The notes: a model not told the origin generated them from the sequence alone. DNA of 62,341 nt from Mangrovicoccus sp. (GCA_025800345.1 JAOXSB010000020.1:1-62341); one strand, 5' to 3'; shown: positions 45,317 to 59,518, counted from the stretch's first letter. Numbers and translations: made by a program.

Positions 45317-46609
45317 ATGCACGATATTCGCGCCATCCGCACCGCTCCCGAAGACTTCGATAAGGCCATGCAAAAACGGGGCTTTGAGGATCAATCTTCA
45401 AGCATTTTGACCCTAGATTCGACCCGGCGCGCGAAAATCGCCGCCGCCGAAGCCGCCCAAGCCGAACGCAATGCGGCGTCAAAACAAGTGGGCGCTGCCA
45501 AAGCCGCTGGAGATGACGCGGAATTTGAACGCCTGCGGGCCCTGGTTGGCGCCAAGAAAGAGGAAATCTCGGCCCTTGAGACCGAAGCCAAGGCCTTGGA
45601 TGAAGATCTGCGCACTGCGCTCATGTCCTTGCCCAATATCATGTCCGACGAAGTGCCCGAGGGGGCCGATGAAGACGATAATGTCGAAATCCGCAGCTGG
45701 GGCAGCCCGCGCGTTCTGGAATTCGAGGCGAAAGAGCATTTCGATCTGCCCGGCGTAAAACCCGGCATGGATTTCGAAATGGCGGCAAAACTTTCGGGCG
45801 CGCGCTTTGTGGTGCTCACCGGCGCTGTGGCCCGCATCCATCGGGCCTTAGCGCAATTCATGCTCAATACCCATGTGGATGAAAACGGGCTGACAGAGGC
45901 CTGGACCCCTGTTTTGGTGCGTGAAGAGATGATGTTTGGCACCGGGCAATTGCCCAAATTTGGTGAAGACAGCTATCAAACCCGCGAAGGTTGGTGGCTG
46001 GTTCCCACCGCAGAAGTAACCTTAACAAACACCGTCAATAATTTGATTGTGAAAGAAAACACTCTTCCCCATCGCTATGTGGCGCAGACCCAATGCTTCC
46101 GCTCTGAAGCGGGCAGCGCCGGGCGCGACACTTCGGGCATGCTGCGCCAGCACCAGTTTGAAAAGGTCGAGATGGTCTCGATCACCACGCCGGACAGCTC
46201 GCTTGAGGAACATGCGCGCATGACCCGCTGCGCCGAGGATATTCTGGAAAGGCTCGAGCTGCCCTATCGCACCATGCTGCTTTGCACTGGCGATACCGGG
46301 TTTGGGGCGCAGAAAACCCATGATCTAGAGGTCTGGCTGCCTGGCCAAGGGAAATATCGCGAGATCAGCTCGGTCTCAGTATGCGGGGATTTCCAGGCCC
46401 GGCGCATGAATGCGCGCTATCACCCCGCCGATGGGGGCAAGCCACAATTTGTGCATACACTTAACGGGTCTGGCCTGGCCGTGGGCCGCACGCTCATCGC
46501 GGTGCTGGAAAACGGGCAAAACGCCGATGGCGGCGTGGATCTGCCCGCGGTTTTGGCCCCATATCTGGGTGGCAAAACCCATCTGAGCCCAGACGGGGAG
46601 TTGCAATGA
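45317..46609 (+). CDS. serS: Seryl-tRNA synthetase
   Basis: The 430-residue class II synthetase has the N-terminal antiparallel coiled-coil arm (about 30-100, Ala/Glu/Lys rich) and the catalytic core. The core shows [23 protein letters not shown] and [32 protein letters not shown] (motif 2), then [17 protein letters not shown] (motif 3). It charges tRNA-Ser, and selenocysteine tRNA where present. ATG 45317 gives the family's normal N-terminus (MHDIRAIR). The next gene overlaps by four bases. Confidence 0.97.
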   Translation: MHDIRAIRTAPEDFDKAMQKRGFEDQSSSILTLDSTRRAKIAAAEAAQAERNAASKQVGAAKAAGDDAEFERLRALVGAKKEEISALETEAKALDEDLRTALMSLPNIMSDEVPEGADEDDNVEIRSWGSPRVLEFEAKEHFDLPGVKPGMDFEMAAKLSGARFVVLTGAVARIHRALAQFMLNTHVDENGLTEAWTPVLVREEMMFGTGQLPKFGEDSYQTREGWWLVPTAEVTLTNTVNNLIVKENTLPHRYVAQTQCFRSEAGSAGRDTSGMLRQHQFEKVEMVSITTPDSSLEEHARMTRCAEDILERLELPYRTMLLCTGDTGFGAQKTHDLEVWLPGQGKYREISSVSVCGDFQARRMNARYHPADGGKPQFVHTLNGSGLAVGRTLIAVLENGQNADGGVDLPAVLAPYLGGKTHLSPDGELQ

Positions 46610-47337
46610 GCTTTGACCCTGATCGCGCCCGGCTGGCTTCGGTCTTAGTCTTCACCGCCAGCCTGGCCTTTGCGGTCTCGCCCTTTATCTCGGGCGGATT
46701 CGAGGGCTTTACCGCTGATCAATTCCCAATTTCTCAGGCGCAGGCCCCCATCGTACCAGCCCCTTGGGCCTTTTCTATTTGGGGGCTGATTTATGCGGGG
46801 CTGTTGGTGCATGCGTTTTACGGCATGGTCAAACGCGATGATGATCCCGAATGGGCCGGGATGCGCTGGCCGCTTTTTGTCAGCCTCGGCCTTGGGGCAA
46901 GTTGGATTAGTGTCGCCCAGCAAAGCCCTGTAATTGCGACAGTTCAAATCTGGCTCATGCTGATTTTCGCGCTGATCGCACTGGCCAAAGCTCCGCAATA
47001 TTCAGATCGTTGGACCGCCCGCGCACCATTGGCGATTTATGCCGGTTGGCTCAGCGCCGCCGCTCTTGTGTCGCTGGCCTTATGCTTGGCAGGCTATGGG
47101 ATCGGCTTTGATGCCATGGGCTGGGCTTTGGCCGGGCTGATCGCTTTGCCGGTCTTGGCCATGGCTGTACGCGCGGTGATCGGGGTGGTGCTGGAATATA
47201 ACCTGGCGGTGATCTGGGCTCTTGCGGGCATTGCCGCCGCCAATATCGCCACCGCCCCGGCCATCACCGGGCTTGCCCTGACCGGCGCAGTGGGGCTGGC
47301 GCTGCCTTTGATCCTCAAGCGCGGCCAGGATGCGTAA
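46606..47337 (+). CDS. TspO/MBR-related tryptophan-rich membrane protein
   Basis: The 243-residue protein has six or seven predicted helices. It resembles the long form of tryptophan-rich sensory (TspO-like) proteins, with [21 protein letters not shown] as the most telling motif (W-x-F-x-I-W-x-x-I-Y). TspO proteins bind porphyrins or other tetrapyrroles, but this longer branch is less studied. ATGA overlap with serS suggests co-translation. It overlaps the next gene by eight bases. Confidence 0.75.
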   Translation: MSFDPDRARLASVLVFTASLAFAVSPFISGGFEGFTADQFPISQAQAPIVPAPWAFSIWGLIYAGLLVHAFYGMVKRDDDPEWAGMRWPLFVSLGLGASWISVAQQSPVIATVQIWLMLIFALIALAKAPQYSDRWTARAPLAIYAGWLSAAALVSLALCLAGYGIGFDAMGWALAGLIALPVLAMAVRAVIGVVLEYNLAVIWALAGIAAANIATAPAITGLALTGAVGLALPLILKRGQDA

Positions 47338-47728
47338 GGCGCTCGGGGCCCTGTTGCTTTGGGCTCCGCTGGCCGCACTGGCGCAAGAGGCCCCGCTGAG
47401 CGCTGAGGCGTTCGAGGCCTTCACCCAGGGCAAGACCCTCGTGTTCAGCACCAATGGCATCGAATTTGGCGCGGAGGAATATCTCCCTGGGCGCAAGGTC
47501 CGCTGGGCCTTTCTTGGCCAAGAATGCATGGATGGGGAATGGTATCCGCGCGGGGATTTGATCTGCTTTCGTTATGATCAGCAGGCGGGCGAGCAATGTT
47601 GGCATTTCTTTCTGAAAGGCGGCGCGCTCACGGCACGGGCCCGTGATCCCGGCGATCCGGGTGATCTGTTCACAACCCGGCGCAGCCCAGAGCCGCTATT
47701 TTGCCTCGGGCCAGAAATCGGCGTTTAA
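47330..47728 (+). CDS. Small exported protein of unknown function
   Basis: The 132-residue protein has a signal peptide ([18 protein letters not shown], cleavage before QEAP) and a compact mature domain rich in aromatic and Cys residues (C66, C78, C89, C125). The stretch [16 protein letters not shown] and the later CFRYD and CWHFF suggest a beta-sheet fold with two disulfides. I do not recognise the family for certain. It overlaps the TspO-like gene at its start and converges on xseA with a four-base overlap (47725-47728). Confidence 0.75.
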   Translation: MRKALGALLLWAPLAALAQEAPLSAEAFEAFTQGKTLVFSTNGIEFGAEEYLPGRKVRWAFLGQECMDGEWYPRGDLICFRYDQQAGEQCWHFFLKGGALTARARDPGDPGDLFTTRRSPEPLFCLGPEIGV

Positions 47729-49296
47729 TCATCAAATAGCGAGCCTTGCGCCGCGCCGCCGGATTTGCGTTTGCGCGCAGGGCTGGCCTGCCCAAGAGCC
47801 AATCGCCCATCAGCAAATTCGATTTCCAATGCGGGGCGGCGGGCGGCCTCGGCCTTGGTGGTGATCACCTCATCGCCGGCGCGAATCACTGCAAAGCCCC
47901 GGCGCAGGGTTTCGGTATAGCCAAGCGTCGCGCGCAGCCGGTCCACGGCCTCTAGCCGGTCCCGGCGCAAACGCAATTGCCCCGCCATCGCGGCCTCGAG
48001 CCGCTTAGCAACAGGCGGCAATCTCAAACCTGCCTCTTGCACCCGCCGATGGGGAGCTGCCGCCGCCAGCCGAGCCGAAAGCGCCGCCAAGCGCTGCGCC
48101 TCGCGCTGCACCGCCCGGCCTGGCGCTGCCTCTAGCCGCGCGGCGCGGCTGGCCAATGCATCCTGGCGCGATGCGATTTGCGATTGCAAAGCAAGCGGGC
48201 TGAGCCGCGCCCCGGCCCCGGTCAATTGCAAGCGGCGGTTTTGCGCATAGCTGCGCAAAGCGCGCGGCAGGCGCTCCCCGGCCAGATCCAGCCTTTGGCG
48301 AGGAATATCGGTCAGGCTTTCCGGGCGCGGCAAAGCCCGGCCAAGATCGCGCAGCCGCTGCTGACGCAGCCCCACCGCTTGCCCGGCAGCGCGGGTCAAG
48401 CGCGCTCCTTGCTCGGCCATCCAGCCCATCAGATCACGGCGCACTGGCACTGCCATTTCCGCCGCCGCTGTGGGCGTGGGCGCGCGCTGATCTGAGGCGT
48501 AATCAATCAAAGTTGTGTCGGTCTCATGGCCCACCGCCGAGATCAGCGGAATCGCACTGCCCGCCGCAGCGCGCACCACGGATTCCTCGTTAAACCCCCA
48601 TAAATCCTCTAAAGATCCGCCGCCGCGGGCCACGATCAGCACATCGGGCCGGGGCACCGCGCCGCCAGGGGTTAAAGCGTTGAAACCTTCAATGGCGCGG
48701 GTGACTTCGGAGGCGCATTTCTCGCCCTGCACCGCCACTGGCCAAATGAGCACTTGCCGGGGAAACCGATCGCGCAGCCGGTGCAAAATATCCCGGATAA
48801 CCGCCCCCGAGGGCGAGGTCACCACCCCGATCACTTCGGGCAGATACGGCAGCGCGCGCTTGCGCTCGGGGGCGAACAGCCCTTCGGCCTCCAGCTTGCG
48901 CTTGCGCTGATCCAGCATCGCCATGAGCGCGCCCACACCCGCAGGCGCGATGCTTTCGATCACCATTTGGTATTTCGACTGGCCCGGGAAGGTCGTCAGC
49001 CGCCCCGTGGCGATCACCTCCATGCCCTCTTCGGGCTGGGTGCGCAGGCGCGCGGCCTGGCCTTTCCAAATCACCCCGGCCAGAACCGCCCGGTCATCTT
49101 TGAGATCAAGATAGACATGGCCCGAACGCGGCCGCGACACGCGCCCGATCTCGGCCCGCACCCGCACATGGGCGAAATTGCCCTCCACCATGCGTTTGAC
49201 CGCGCCGGAGATCTCTGAAACCGTAAATTCCGGTGTGTTCGGCCCCGGTTCTTGGGGATCCTCGAATAATGGACCATCATCAATCAGATCGGACAT
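47725..49296 (-). CDS. xseA: Exodeoxyribonuclease VII large subunit
   Basis: The 523-residue protein has an N-terminal OB fold (about 18-125) and the catalytic domain with [13 protein letters not shown]-type sequence ([17 protein letters not shown]), [22 protein letters not shown] and [24 protein letters not shown]. An Arg/Ala-rich coiled-coil region completes the fold. It degrades single-stranded DNA with XseB. The very C-terminus is QGSLFDD, matching the QxxLF pattern of beta-clamp-binding peptides. The family call is certain; clamp binding is a prediction. Confidence 0.96.
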   Translation of the reverse strand: MSDLIDDGPLFEDPQEPGPNTPEFTVSEISGAVKRMVEGNFAHVRVRAEIGRVSRPRSGHVYLDLKDDRAVLAGVIWKGQAARLRTQPEEGMEVIATGRLTTFPGQSKYQMVIESIAPAGVGALMAMLDQRKRKLEAEGLFAPERKRALPYLPEVIGVVTSPSGAVIRDILHRLRDRFPRQVLIWPVAVQGEKCASEVTRAIEGFNALTPGGAVPRPDVLIVARGGGSLEDLWGFNEESVVRAAAGSAIPLISAVGHETDTTLIDYASDQRAPTPTAAAEMAVPVRRDLMGWMAEQGARLTRAAGQAVGLRQQRLRDLGRALPRPESLTDIPRQRLDLAGERLPRALRSYAQNRRLQLTGAGARLSPLALQSQIASRQDALASRAARLEAAPGRAVQREAQRLAALSARLAAAAPHRRVQEAGLRLPPVAKRLEAAMAGQLRLRRDRLEAVDRLRATLGYTETLRRGFAVIRAGDEVITTKAEAARRPALEIEFADGRLALGQASPARKRKSGGAAQGSLFDD

Positions 49297-49380
49297 TGGC
49301 CCCTCGCTTTGCCGGTGTCTTGCCCCTGGGCAGCTTCCAGCCTAGACCCAGCGGCGGGCAAGGCCAAGGAGGCAGTGGCG

Positions 49381-50646
49381 GTGAATATCCTAATTCTTGG
49401 TGGTGGCGGGCGCGAACATGCGCTGGCTTGGGCGGTGAAACAAAACCCCAAATGCGACCGGCTGATCGTGGCGCCGGGCAATGCGGGCATTGCGCAGATC
49501 GCATGGTGCGCGGCGTTGGACATTCTTGATGGCGCAGCGGTTGTGGAATTTTGCAACGAGAACACCGTGGAAATGGTGATCATAGGCCCCGAAGCGCCTT
49601 TGGCGGCCGGGGTGGCCGATGCGGTGCGCGCGGCGGGGATCTTGTGTTTTGGCCCCTCGGCGGGCGCTGCGCAGCTTGAGGCCTCCAAAGCCTTTACCAA
49701 AGAGATTTGCGATGCAGCAGGCGCACCCACAGCCGCTTGGGCCCGCTTTACCGAGGCCGAGGCCGCGAAGGATTACATCAAAGCCCAAGGCGCGCCGATT
49801 GTGGTCAAGGCCGATGGGCTGGCCGCGGGCAAAGGCGTGGTTGTGGCCGAAACCGAAGATCAAGCCCTGGCCGCCATTGATGATATGTTCGGCGGGGCTT
49901 TTGGCGCGGCGGGCGCTGAGGTGGTGATCGAGGAATTCATGGCCGGGGAAGAGGCGTCTTTCTTTGTGCTCTGCGATGGCCAGGACGCGCTGGCCATTGG
50001 CACGGCGCAGGATCACAAGCGCATTGGCGAGGGCGATACCGGCCCAAATACCGGCGGTATGGGGGCCTATTCCCCCGCCCCGATCCTGACCGAAGCACTG
50101 CAAGAGCAGGTGATGGAGCAAATCATCCGCCCGACCCTGGCCGAGATGGCCCGCCAAGGCATGCCGTATTCCGGCGTGCTTTACGCGGGGCTGATGATCG
50201 AGAACGGCCAAGCCCGGCTGGTGGAATATAATGTGCGCTTTGGCGATCCTGAATGTCAGGCGCTGATGCTGCGCCTGGGCGCGCAAGCCTTTGACGCGAT
50301 CCATGCCTGCGCCGAAGGCCGCCTGAGCGAAGCCCGCATCGATTGGGCCGATGATCACGCCATGACCGTCGTGCTCGCGGCCGAAGGCTATCCGGGATCT
50401 TATGAAAAAGGCAGCGTGATTGGCGGGCTTGAAGATTTGCCCGAAGACAGCTGCCATATGATGTTCCATGCGGGCACCACTGAACTGGATGGTAAGATCA
50501 CCGCCAGCGGCGGGCGGGTGCTGAATGCCACCGCGCGCGGCACCGATCTGGCCCAGGCGCGGGAGCGCGCTTATGGGCTGGTCAGCGGCGTGAACTGGCC
50601 CGAAGGCATCCACCGCCGGGATATTGGCTGGCGCGCTCTGAAATAA
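49381..50646 (+). CDS. purD: Phosphoribosylamine--glycine ligase
   Basis: The 421-residue protein is an ATP-grasp GARS: VNILILGGGGREHALAWA at the N-terminus, GPEAPLAAGVADA, the ATP-grasp loop VVKADGLAAGKGVVVAE and GAYSPAPI. It makes glycinamide ribonucleotide, step two of purine synthesis. Start is GTG 49381 with AAGGAGG eight bases upstream; an upstream frame is not supported. It is divergent from xseA and followed by a strong hairpin. Confidence 0.97.
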   Translation: MNILILGGGGREHALAWAVKQNPKCDRLIVAPGNAGIAQIAWCAALDILDGAAVVEFCNENTVEMVIIGPEAPLAAGVADAVRAAGILCFGPSAGAAQLEASKAFTKEICDAAGAPTAAWARFTEAEAAKDYIKAQGAPIVVKADGLAAGKGVVVAETEDQALAAIDDMFGGAFGAAGAEVVIEEFMAGEEASFFVLCDGQDALAIGTAQDHKRIGEGDTGPNTGGMGAYSPAPILTEALQEQVMEQIIRPTLAEMARQGMPYSGVLYAGLMIENGQARLVEYNVRFGDPECQALMLRLGAQAFDAIHACAEGRLSEARIDWADDHAMTVVLAAEGYPGSYEKGSVIGGLEDLPEDSCHMMFHAGTTELDGKITASGGRVLNATARGTDLAQARERAYGLVSGVNWPEGIHRRDIGWRALK

Positions 50647-50663
50647 GCCGCGCCTAGTCAGCT

Positions 50664-50688
50664 CGCAAGGGCGGTTTCGCCCCTTGCG
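50664..50688 (+). terminator. Hairpin after purD
   Basis: CGCAAGGG and CCCTTGCG form an 8-bp stem, 18 bases after the purD stop. No T run follows, so termination would be weak or Rho-linked. Confidence 0.5.
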
Positions 50689-50727
50689 GGCTTCCCAAAC
50701 CCGGCGCGCTTGCCTATGTGGCAAGCC

Positions 50728-52086
50728 ATGACACAAAGCCTTCATATCATCGGTGGCGGCATGGCCGGTGCCGAAGCCGCTTGGCAAGCCGCGCAGGCGG
50801 GCGTGCCCGTGATTTTGCATGAAATGCGCCCCCAGACCGGCACCTTTGCCCATCAAACCGGCGATTTGGCCGAGATGGTGTGCTCTAATTCCTTCCGCTC
50901 TGATGATGATGAGCAAAACGCCGTGGGCTTGCTGCATTGGGAAATGCGCGCGGCAGGCGGGCTGATCATGGAGATGGCCGATACCCATTCCCTGCCAGCG
51001 GGCGGGGCGTTGGCGGTGGATCGCGAGGCCTTTGCCCGCGCGGTCACCGAAAAGCTCATGGCGCATCCGCTGATCACCCGCAAAACTGGCGAGATCACCG
51101 CATTGCCGCCCGCCGATCAGCCCAGCATCATCGCCACCGGGCCGCTGACCTCTGGCGCGCTGGCCGAAGCGATCCAGGCCGAAACCGGCGCTGACGCCCT
51201 GGCCTTTTTCGATGCCATCGCCCCCATCGTCTATGCGGAAAGCGTGGATATGGACAAAGCCTGGTTCCAATCGCGCTATGACAAGGGCGAGACCGAGGAA
51301 GAGCGCAAAGCCTATCTCAACTGCCCTATGGATCGCGACCAATATGAGGCGTTTATCGACGCGCTTTTGGCCGCTGATAAGACCGAGTTTCATGACGGCG
51401 AGACCGCGAAATATTTTAATGGCTGCCTGCCGATTGAGGTGATGGCCGAGCGGGGCCGCGAGACCCTGCGCCATGGGCCCATGAAACCGGTGGGCCTGAC
51501 CAATCCCCATCAGCCCGATGTCAAAGCCCATGCGGTGGTGCAGCTGCGCCGGGATAACGCTTTGGGAACGCTGTTTAATATCGTGGGCTTTCAGACCAAG
51601 ATGAAATACGGGGCGCAAACAGATGTGTTCCGCATGATCCCCGGTTTGGAAAATGCCCGCTTTGCCCGGCTGGGCGGCATTCACCGCAATACTTTTCTGA
51701 ACAGCCCCACGCTGCTTGGCCGGGATCTGCGCTGGAAAGCCCATCCCCATATTCGCTTTGCCGGGCAAATCTCGGGGGTGGAAGGCTATGTGGAAAGCGC
51801 GGCCATGGGGCTCTTGGCCGGGCGGCTTGCTGCGGCTGAGATCCAAGGCAGCCCCCTGCCCCCGCCGCCGCGCGACAGCGCCACCGGCGCATTGGTGGCC
51901 CATATCACCGGCGATGCCGAGGCGAAAACCTTTCAGCCCATGAATGTGAATTTCGGGCTATTCGCGCCAGTGGATCTGCGCGGCGGGCGCAAGAATCGTC
52001 CGGCCCGCTACAAAGCCTATACTGATCGGGCCAAAGCCGCTTGGCAAAGCTGGCTGGCCGGGGATCTGAGCCAAGCGGCGGAGTAA
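50728..52086 (+). CDS. trmFO: Methylenetetrahydrofolate--tRNA-(uracil-54-C5)-methyltransferase
   Basis: The 452-residue flavoprotein opens with the FAD-binding [19 protein letters not shown], then [28 protein letters not shown], and has the long GidA-like body. It makes ribothymidine at position 54 of tRNAs using methylene-THF and FADH2. ATG 50728 gives the normal N-terminus; the TTG at 50710 only adds six residues. Four bases separate its stop from the small membrane protein gene downstream. Confidence 0.96.
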   Translation: MTQSLHIIGGGMAGAEAAWQAAQAGVPVILHEMRPQTGTFAHQTGDLAEMVCSNSFRSDDDEQNAVGLLHWEMRAAGGLIMEMADTHSLPAGGALAVDREAFARAVTEKLMAHPLITRKTGEITALPPADQPSIIATGPLTSGALAEAIQAETGADALAFFDAIAPIVYAESVDMDKAWFQSRYDKGETEEERKAYLNCPMDRDQYEAFIDALLAADKTEFHDGETAKYFNGCLPIEVMAERGRETLRHGPMKPVGLTNPHQPDVKAHAVVQLRRDNALGTLFNIVGFQTKMKYGAQTDVFRMIPGLENARFARLGGIHRNTFLNSPTLLGRDLRWKAHPHIRFAGQISGVEGYVESAAMGLLAGRLAAAEIQGSPLPPPPRDSATGALVAHITGDAEAKTFQPMNVNFGLFAPVDLRGGRKNRPARYKAYTDRAKAAWQSWLAGDLSQAAE

Positions 52087-52090
52087 CCGG

Positions 52091-52294
52091 ATGAATTACA
52101 TTCTGGCGATTTTTCTGCCGCCGCTCTCGATCCTGCTGGCCGGGCGGCCTTTCGTGGCGATTGTGACGTTTTTCATCTGGGTGCCCGCAATCATTTTTTC
52201 CGGTGGGCTGACCCATCCGATGTTTGTGATCTTGGCCTGGCTGCTCATTCACTTGGCTGGCACGGCCAAGCTCATGCGCAACCAGGAAGACTGA
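52091..52294 (+). CDS. Pmp3/YqaE-like small membrane protein
   Basis: The 67-residue protein has two hydrophobic helices (MNYILAIFLPPLSILLAG and VAIVTFFIWVPAIIFSGG) and a third, amphipathic stretch. The start IFLPPLSILLAG fits the YqaE/Pmp3 family of proteolipids associated with membrane potential and salt stress. It lies between trmFO and gluQ with gaps of four and nine bases, so it is co-transcribed. The family match is moderate. Confidence 0.75.
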   Translation: MNYILAIFLPPLSILLAGRPFVAIVTFFIWVPAIIFSGGLTHPMFVILAWLLIHLAGTAKLMRNQED

Positions 52295-52303
52295 TCGGGG
52301 CTG

Positions 52304-53155
52304 ATGATCACGCGTTTTGCCCCTTCGCCCACTGGGCCGCTGCATCTGGGCCATGCCTATTCCGCGATGCTGGCCCATGACATGGCGCGCGCCGCCGGGG
52401 AGCAATTTCTACTGCGGCTTGAGGATCTGGACCGTGAGCGCTGCAAGCCAGAATGGGAAATGCTGATTGAAACCGATCTGACCTGGCTTGGGCTGAACTG
52501 GCCCCGCCCGGTGCGCCGCCAATCAGAGCATCCCGGTGATTACACCGCCGCGCTTGAGCGGTTGATCGCCCTGGATCTAATCTATCCCTGCCGCTGTAAC
52601 CGGGCCGATATTCGCGCCGCGCTCAGCGCTCCGCAAGAAGGGGTGCCCCTGGGGCCCGATGGGGTGATTTACCCCGGCACATGCCGCGCCCGCCCCCTGA
52701 CCGAGCGCGCCCCTGGCGATGCGCTGCGCCTGAATATGGCCAAAGCCGCCGCACTTGCCGAAGATCTGCAATTTACTGAGACCGGACCGATTCATCCTGG
52801 CCCCCATCACGTTTCCCCCGCGCATCTGACCCAAGGCATTGGCGATGTGGTTCTGGCCAGGCGCAGCACCGGGGCCATTGCGTATCATCTGGCGGTTGTG
52901 GTGGATGATGCCCTGCAAGGGATCAGTGATGTGATCCGCGGCGCGGATCTGTTCGAGGCCACAGCCATCCATCTGCTGCTGCAACGCCTGCTGGATCTGC
53001 CCAGCCCACGCTATCATCATCACCAACTGATCCGCGATGGGGCGGGCAAACGTCTGGCCAAGCGCGATGATGCCCGCGCCCTGCGCCTTTATCGCGAAGC
53101 GGGCAAAACACCCGCTGATATTCGCGCCATGGTCAATCTTCCATCGGCTTCATAA
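52304..53155 (+). CDS. gluQ: Glutamyl-Q tRNA(Asp) synthetase
   Basis: The 283-residue protein is a truncated glutamyl-tRNA synthetase without an anticodon domain. Visible are TRFAPSPTGPLHLGHAYSA with the HLGH signature, a zinc site made by YPCRCNRADI and YPGTCRARP, and the KRLAKRD signature that replaces KMSKS. It attaches glutamate to queuosine-34 of tRNA-Asp, and so depends on tgt (30 kb). Its 3' end overlaps the convergent hisI gene by 23 bases. Confidence 0.95.
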   Translation: MITRFAPSPTGPLHLGHAYSAMLAHDMARAAGEQFLLRLEDLDRERCKPEWEMLIETDLTWLGLNWPRPVRRQSEHPGDYTAALERLIALDLIYPCRCNRADIRAALSAPQEGVPLGPDGVIYPGTCRARPLTERAPGDALRLNMAKAAALAEDLQFTETGPIHPGPHHVSPAHLTQGIGDVVLARRSTGAIAYHLAVVVDDALQGISDVIRGADLFEATAIHLLLQRLLDLPSPRYHHHQLIRDGAGKRLAKRDDARALRLYREAGKTPADIRAMVNLPSAS

Positions 53156-53495
53156 GCTCGACCTCTTCGCCATCGCGCACGGCTGTGTAGAAACAATTGC
53201 GGCGATTGGTATGGCAGGCCGGCCCGGTTTGATTGACCAGCACCAGCAAGCAATCGCGGTCGCAATCCAGGCGGAAATCCACCAATTCTTGCACATGGCC
53301 CGAGCTTTCGCCTTTGACCCAAAACGCCTGGCGCGAGCGGGACCAATAGGTGACCTTGCCGCTCTCTAAGGTCCGGGCGACGGAGTCGGCATTCATCCAG
53401 GCCATCATGAGGATCTCATGGGTGGTGGCATCTTGTGCGATGGCAGGGATCAGCCCATCGGCATTGAAACGGAGGGTTGCGGGATCAAATGGCAT
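53133..53495 (-). CDS. hisI: Phosphoribosyl-AMP cyclohydrolase
   Basis: The 120-residue protein is a monofunctional HisI: LMMAWMNADSVARTLESGKVTYWSRSR, VKGESSGHVQ, the metal-binding DCDRDC and NQTGPACHTNRRNCFY. It opens the purine ring of PR-AMP in step three of histidine synthesis. ATG 53495 gives the normal start MPFDPATLRF. It is separate from other his genes. The stop lies inside the 3' end of gluQ on the other strand. Confidence 0.97.
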   Translation of the reverse strand: MPFDPATLRFNADGLIPAIAQDATTHEILMMAWMNADSVARTLESGKVTYWSRSRQAFWVKGESSGHVQELVDFRLDCDRDCLLVLVNQTGPACHTNRRNCFYTAVRDGEEVELMKPMED

Positions 53496-53562
53496 CCGAC
53501 ATCCTTTGCATTGGCGCGTCAAAGCCCTAGCTATGCCAAACGCCCCAGCGGAGAAAGCACCA

Positions 53563-54012
53563 ATGGCCGAGTCGGATCTGATCAAGCTCTATTCCCAGAA
53601 GATTCTGGGACTGGCTGCGGATATTCCCCATATGGGCCATCTGGAAACCCCCAGTGGCACCGCCCGCAAACGCGCGCCGCTTTGCGGCTCGGTGGTCTCG
53701 GTAGATCTTGTGCTCAAAGACGGCCATGTGAGCGAATTTGCCCAAGATGTGAAAGCCTGCGCTCTGGGCCAAGCGGCGGCCTCGGTTCTGGGGCGTCACG
53801 TGATCGGGATGGACCGTGCGGGGGTGCAGCGCGGGCGCGATGAGCTTTACGCCTTGCTCACCCAGGATGGCCCGCCCCCGGCCGCGCCCTTTGAAGAGCT
53901 TGAATTGCTTTCTGCCGCAAAGGAATTCACCAATCGCCATGCATCGATTTTACTGGCTTTTGATGCCACGCTCGCGGCTTGGGACGCGGCCGAAAACGCT
54001 GCCTGCGCCTGA
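53563..54012 (+). CDS. NifU/IscU N-terminal-like iron-sulfur scaffold protein
   Basis: The 149-residue protein matches the NifU N-terminal-like family, with ETPSGTARKRAPLCGS and KACALGQAAASVLGRHV holding the conserved Cys (C58, C82 or so). Such proteins hold a transient Fe-S cluster. Relatives in this family annotated as 'iron-sulfur cluster assembly scaffold protein' often lack one of the three IscU Cys, and I see only two clear ones here. ATG 53563 has GGAG nine bases upstream; ATG 53533 is an alternative. It is divergent from hisI. Confidence 0.82.
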   Translation: MAESDLIKLYSQKILGLAADIPHMGHLETPSGTARKRAPLCGSVVSVDLVLKDGHVSEFAQDVKACALGQAAASVLGRHVIGMDRAGVQRGRDELYALLTQDGPPPAAPFEELELLSAAKEFTNRHASILLAFDATLAAWDAAENAACA

Positions 54013-54036
54013 TCACCACCCGGCCATCTTGGATGT

Positions 54037-54070
54037 AAAAAAACCGCTGCGCCCGGCAGGGTCACAGCGG
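54037..54070 (-). terminator. Terminator of the SOS-type small gene
   Basis: On the minus strand CCGCTG pairs with CAGCGG, with an internal CCCTGCCGGG stem, followed by seven T. It lies about 120 bases after the stop of the 39-codon gene, leaving a 3' untranslated stretch of that length. Confidence 0.75.
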
Positions 54071-54189
54071 CAGGAAGCGATCAGAGGGCGATACCACGCG
54101 CAGGGCGGCGCGGCAGTGGGACGGGTTCACAGGCAGGCGAACCAAAAGCCCCGCAGATCACAGGCAGATCAGGTCATTAGAAATCCCGG

Positions 54190-54309
54190 TTACAGCAGCG
54201 GGAAAATCTGAGTGCTGGACAAAAAGATCACGCCAACGGCCAAAACCCCTACGAAATCTTCGAGCAGATAAGGACGGGCGCGGCGCAGCTTGTGAAGAAT
54301 CAAACTCAT
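54190..54309 (-). CDS. 39-residue single-helix membrane protein under a LexA box
   Basis: This gene is short and easily missed. It encodes 39 residues: a basic start MSLILHKLRRARPYLLED, then one hydrophobic helix FVGVLAVGVIFLSSTQIFPLL. Positive charges at the start predict N-in topology in the inner membrane. The ATG is preceded by GAGGAGA with six-base spacing, a very strong ribosome binding site. A perfect GTTC-N7-GTTC LexA site lies 58-72 bases upstream and a terminator follows, so it is a complete transcription unit behind recG. In Caulobacter the SOS-induced 29-residue SidA inhibits division through FtsW. A similar role here is a hypothesis based on size, topology and control, not on sequence similarity. 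Confidence 0.72.
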   Translation of the reverse strand: MSLILHKLRRARPYLLEDFVGVLAVGVIFLSSTQIFPLL

Positions 54310-54366
54310 GGTCTTGTCTCCTCAATGTTCTGTTTATGTTTTGTTCTCTTTTGCGCCACATGTAAA

Positions 54367-54381
54367 GAACTTTTTAAGAAC
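54367..54381 (-). promoter_or_regulatory. LexA (SOS) box
   Basis: On the minus strand the site reads GTTC-TTAAAAA-GTTC, a perfect match to the alphaproteobacterial LexA consensus GTTC-N7-GTTC. A further GTTC with 6-base spacing lies at 54388-54391 and a GTTT-N7-GTTC-like site on the plus strand at 54332-54346. The box lies between the recG stop and the small gene, so it should repress the small gene. Confidence 0.72.
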
Positions 54382-54399
54382 ATATGAGAACAAAGCGTA

Positions 54400-58685
<4,286 letters not shown>

Positions 58686-58688
58686 CTA

Positions 58689-59408
58689 TCAAGCGCTGGC
58701 CGCATAGGGGGTATTTTCCGCATCAGTGCCCGGTTCAGGATCGCGCAGCACATATCCGCGCCCCCAAACGGTTTCGATATAGTTCTCGCCGCCAGTGGCT
58801 TGGCTAAGCTTTTTGCGCAGTTTGCAAATGAACACATCGATGATTTTCAGCTCTGGCTCATCCATGCCCCCGTAAAGATGGTTTAAAAACATCTCTTTGG
58901 TCAGGGTGGTGCCTTTGCGCAAAGACAGCAATTCGAGCATCTGATATTCCTTGCCCGTCAAATGCACCGGTTGCGCCCCAACCTCCACGGTTTTGGCATC
59001 CAAGTTCACTGCGATTTTGCCGGTCCGGATCACTGATTGTGAATGCCCTTTCGAGCGCCGGATGATGGCATGGATTCGCGCCACCAATTCCTCGCGATGG
59101 AAGGGTTTGGTCAGGTAATCATCGGCACCAAAGCCAAAGCCTTTGATCTTGTTATCGGTGTCATCAGAACCGGACAGAATCAGGATCGGCGTTTCCACCT
59201 TGGCCAAGCGCAACTGTCGCAGCACTTCATGGCCGTTCATATCTGGCAAGCCCAGATCAAGCAGGATCAAGTCATAATCATAGAGCTTGGCCAGATCGAT
59301 GCCTTCTTCGCCCAGATCCGTGCAATACACGTTCAGGTTGGCATGGGTCAGCATGAGCTCAATACTTTTGGATGTTGTAGGATCGTCTTCCACCAGCAGC
59401 ACACGCAT
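58689..59408 (-). CDS. ctrA: Cell cycle response regulator CtrA
   Basis: The 239-residue OmpR-type regulator has a receiver (1-118) with D51 as phospho-acceptor in [15 protein letters not shown] and K at [14 protein letters not shown]. The winged-helix DNA-binding domain (about 128-225) has [17 protein letters not shown] and [12 protein letters not shown]. CtrA controls motility, gene transfer agents and, in some groups, the cell cycle. The C-terminus ends YAASA, near the AA end that ClpXP recognises in Caulobacter. sciP is encoded just upstream on the same strand, and a CtrA-like site lies in the 110-base gap, consistent with autoregulation. Confidence 0.97.
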   Translation of the reverse strand: MRVLLVEDDPTTSKSIELMLTHANLNVYCTDLGEEGIDLAKLYDYDLILLDLGLPDMNGHEVLRQLRLAKVETPILILSGSDDTDNKIKGFGFGADDYLTKPFHREELVARIHAIIRRSKGHSQSVIRTGKIAVNLDAKTVEVGAQPVHLTGKEYQMLELLSLRKGTTLTKEMFLNHLYGGMDEPELKIIDVFICKLRKKLSQATGGENYIETVWGRGYVLRDPEPGTDAENTPYAASA

Positions 59409-59459
59409 TGCCAGCCTCCGTAATGTCCATTTAATCTCTGAGACTTTGATGAAGAACCA

Positions 59460-59475
59460 TTAACCTACAGTTACC
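59460..59475. promoter_or_regulatory. CtrA-like site in the ctrA promoter
   Basis: TTAA-CCTACAG-TTACC lies 52 bases before the ctrA start, with another TTAAC nearby (59483-59487). It fits one-mismatch CtrA boxes and suggests autoregulation. Confidence 0.5.
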
Positions 59476-59518
59476 GTAAGCATTAACGATGAAGAAACAA
59501 TCTAAAATTGTATTTTCT

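Noticed and set aside
49390-51903. 837-codon antisense frame across purD and trmFO
   Set aside because: It spans two certain genes on the other strand and has shadow composition.
54327-54346. GTTC...GTTC repeat on the plus strand as a second perfect LexA box
   Set aside because: Spacing is 12 bases, not 7; only the site at 54367-54381 is a full match.
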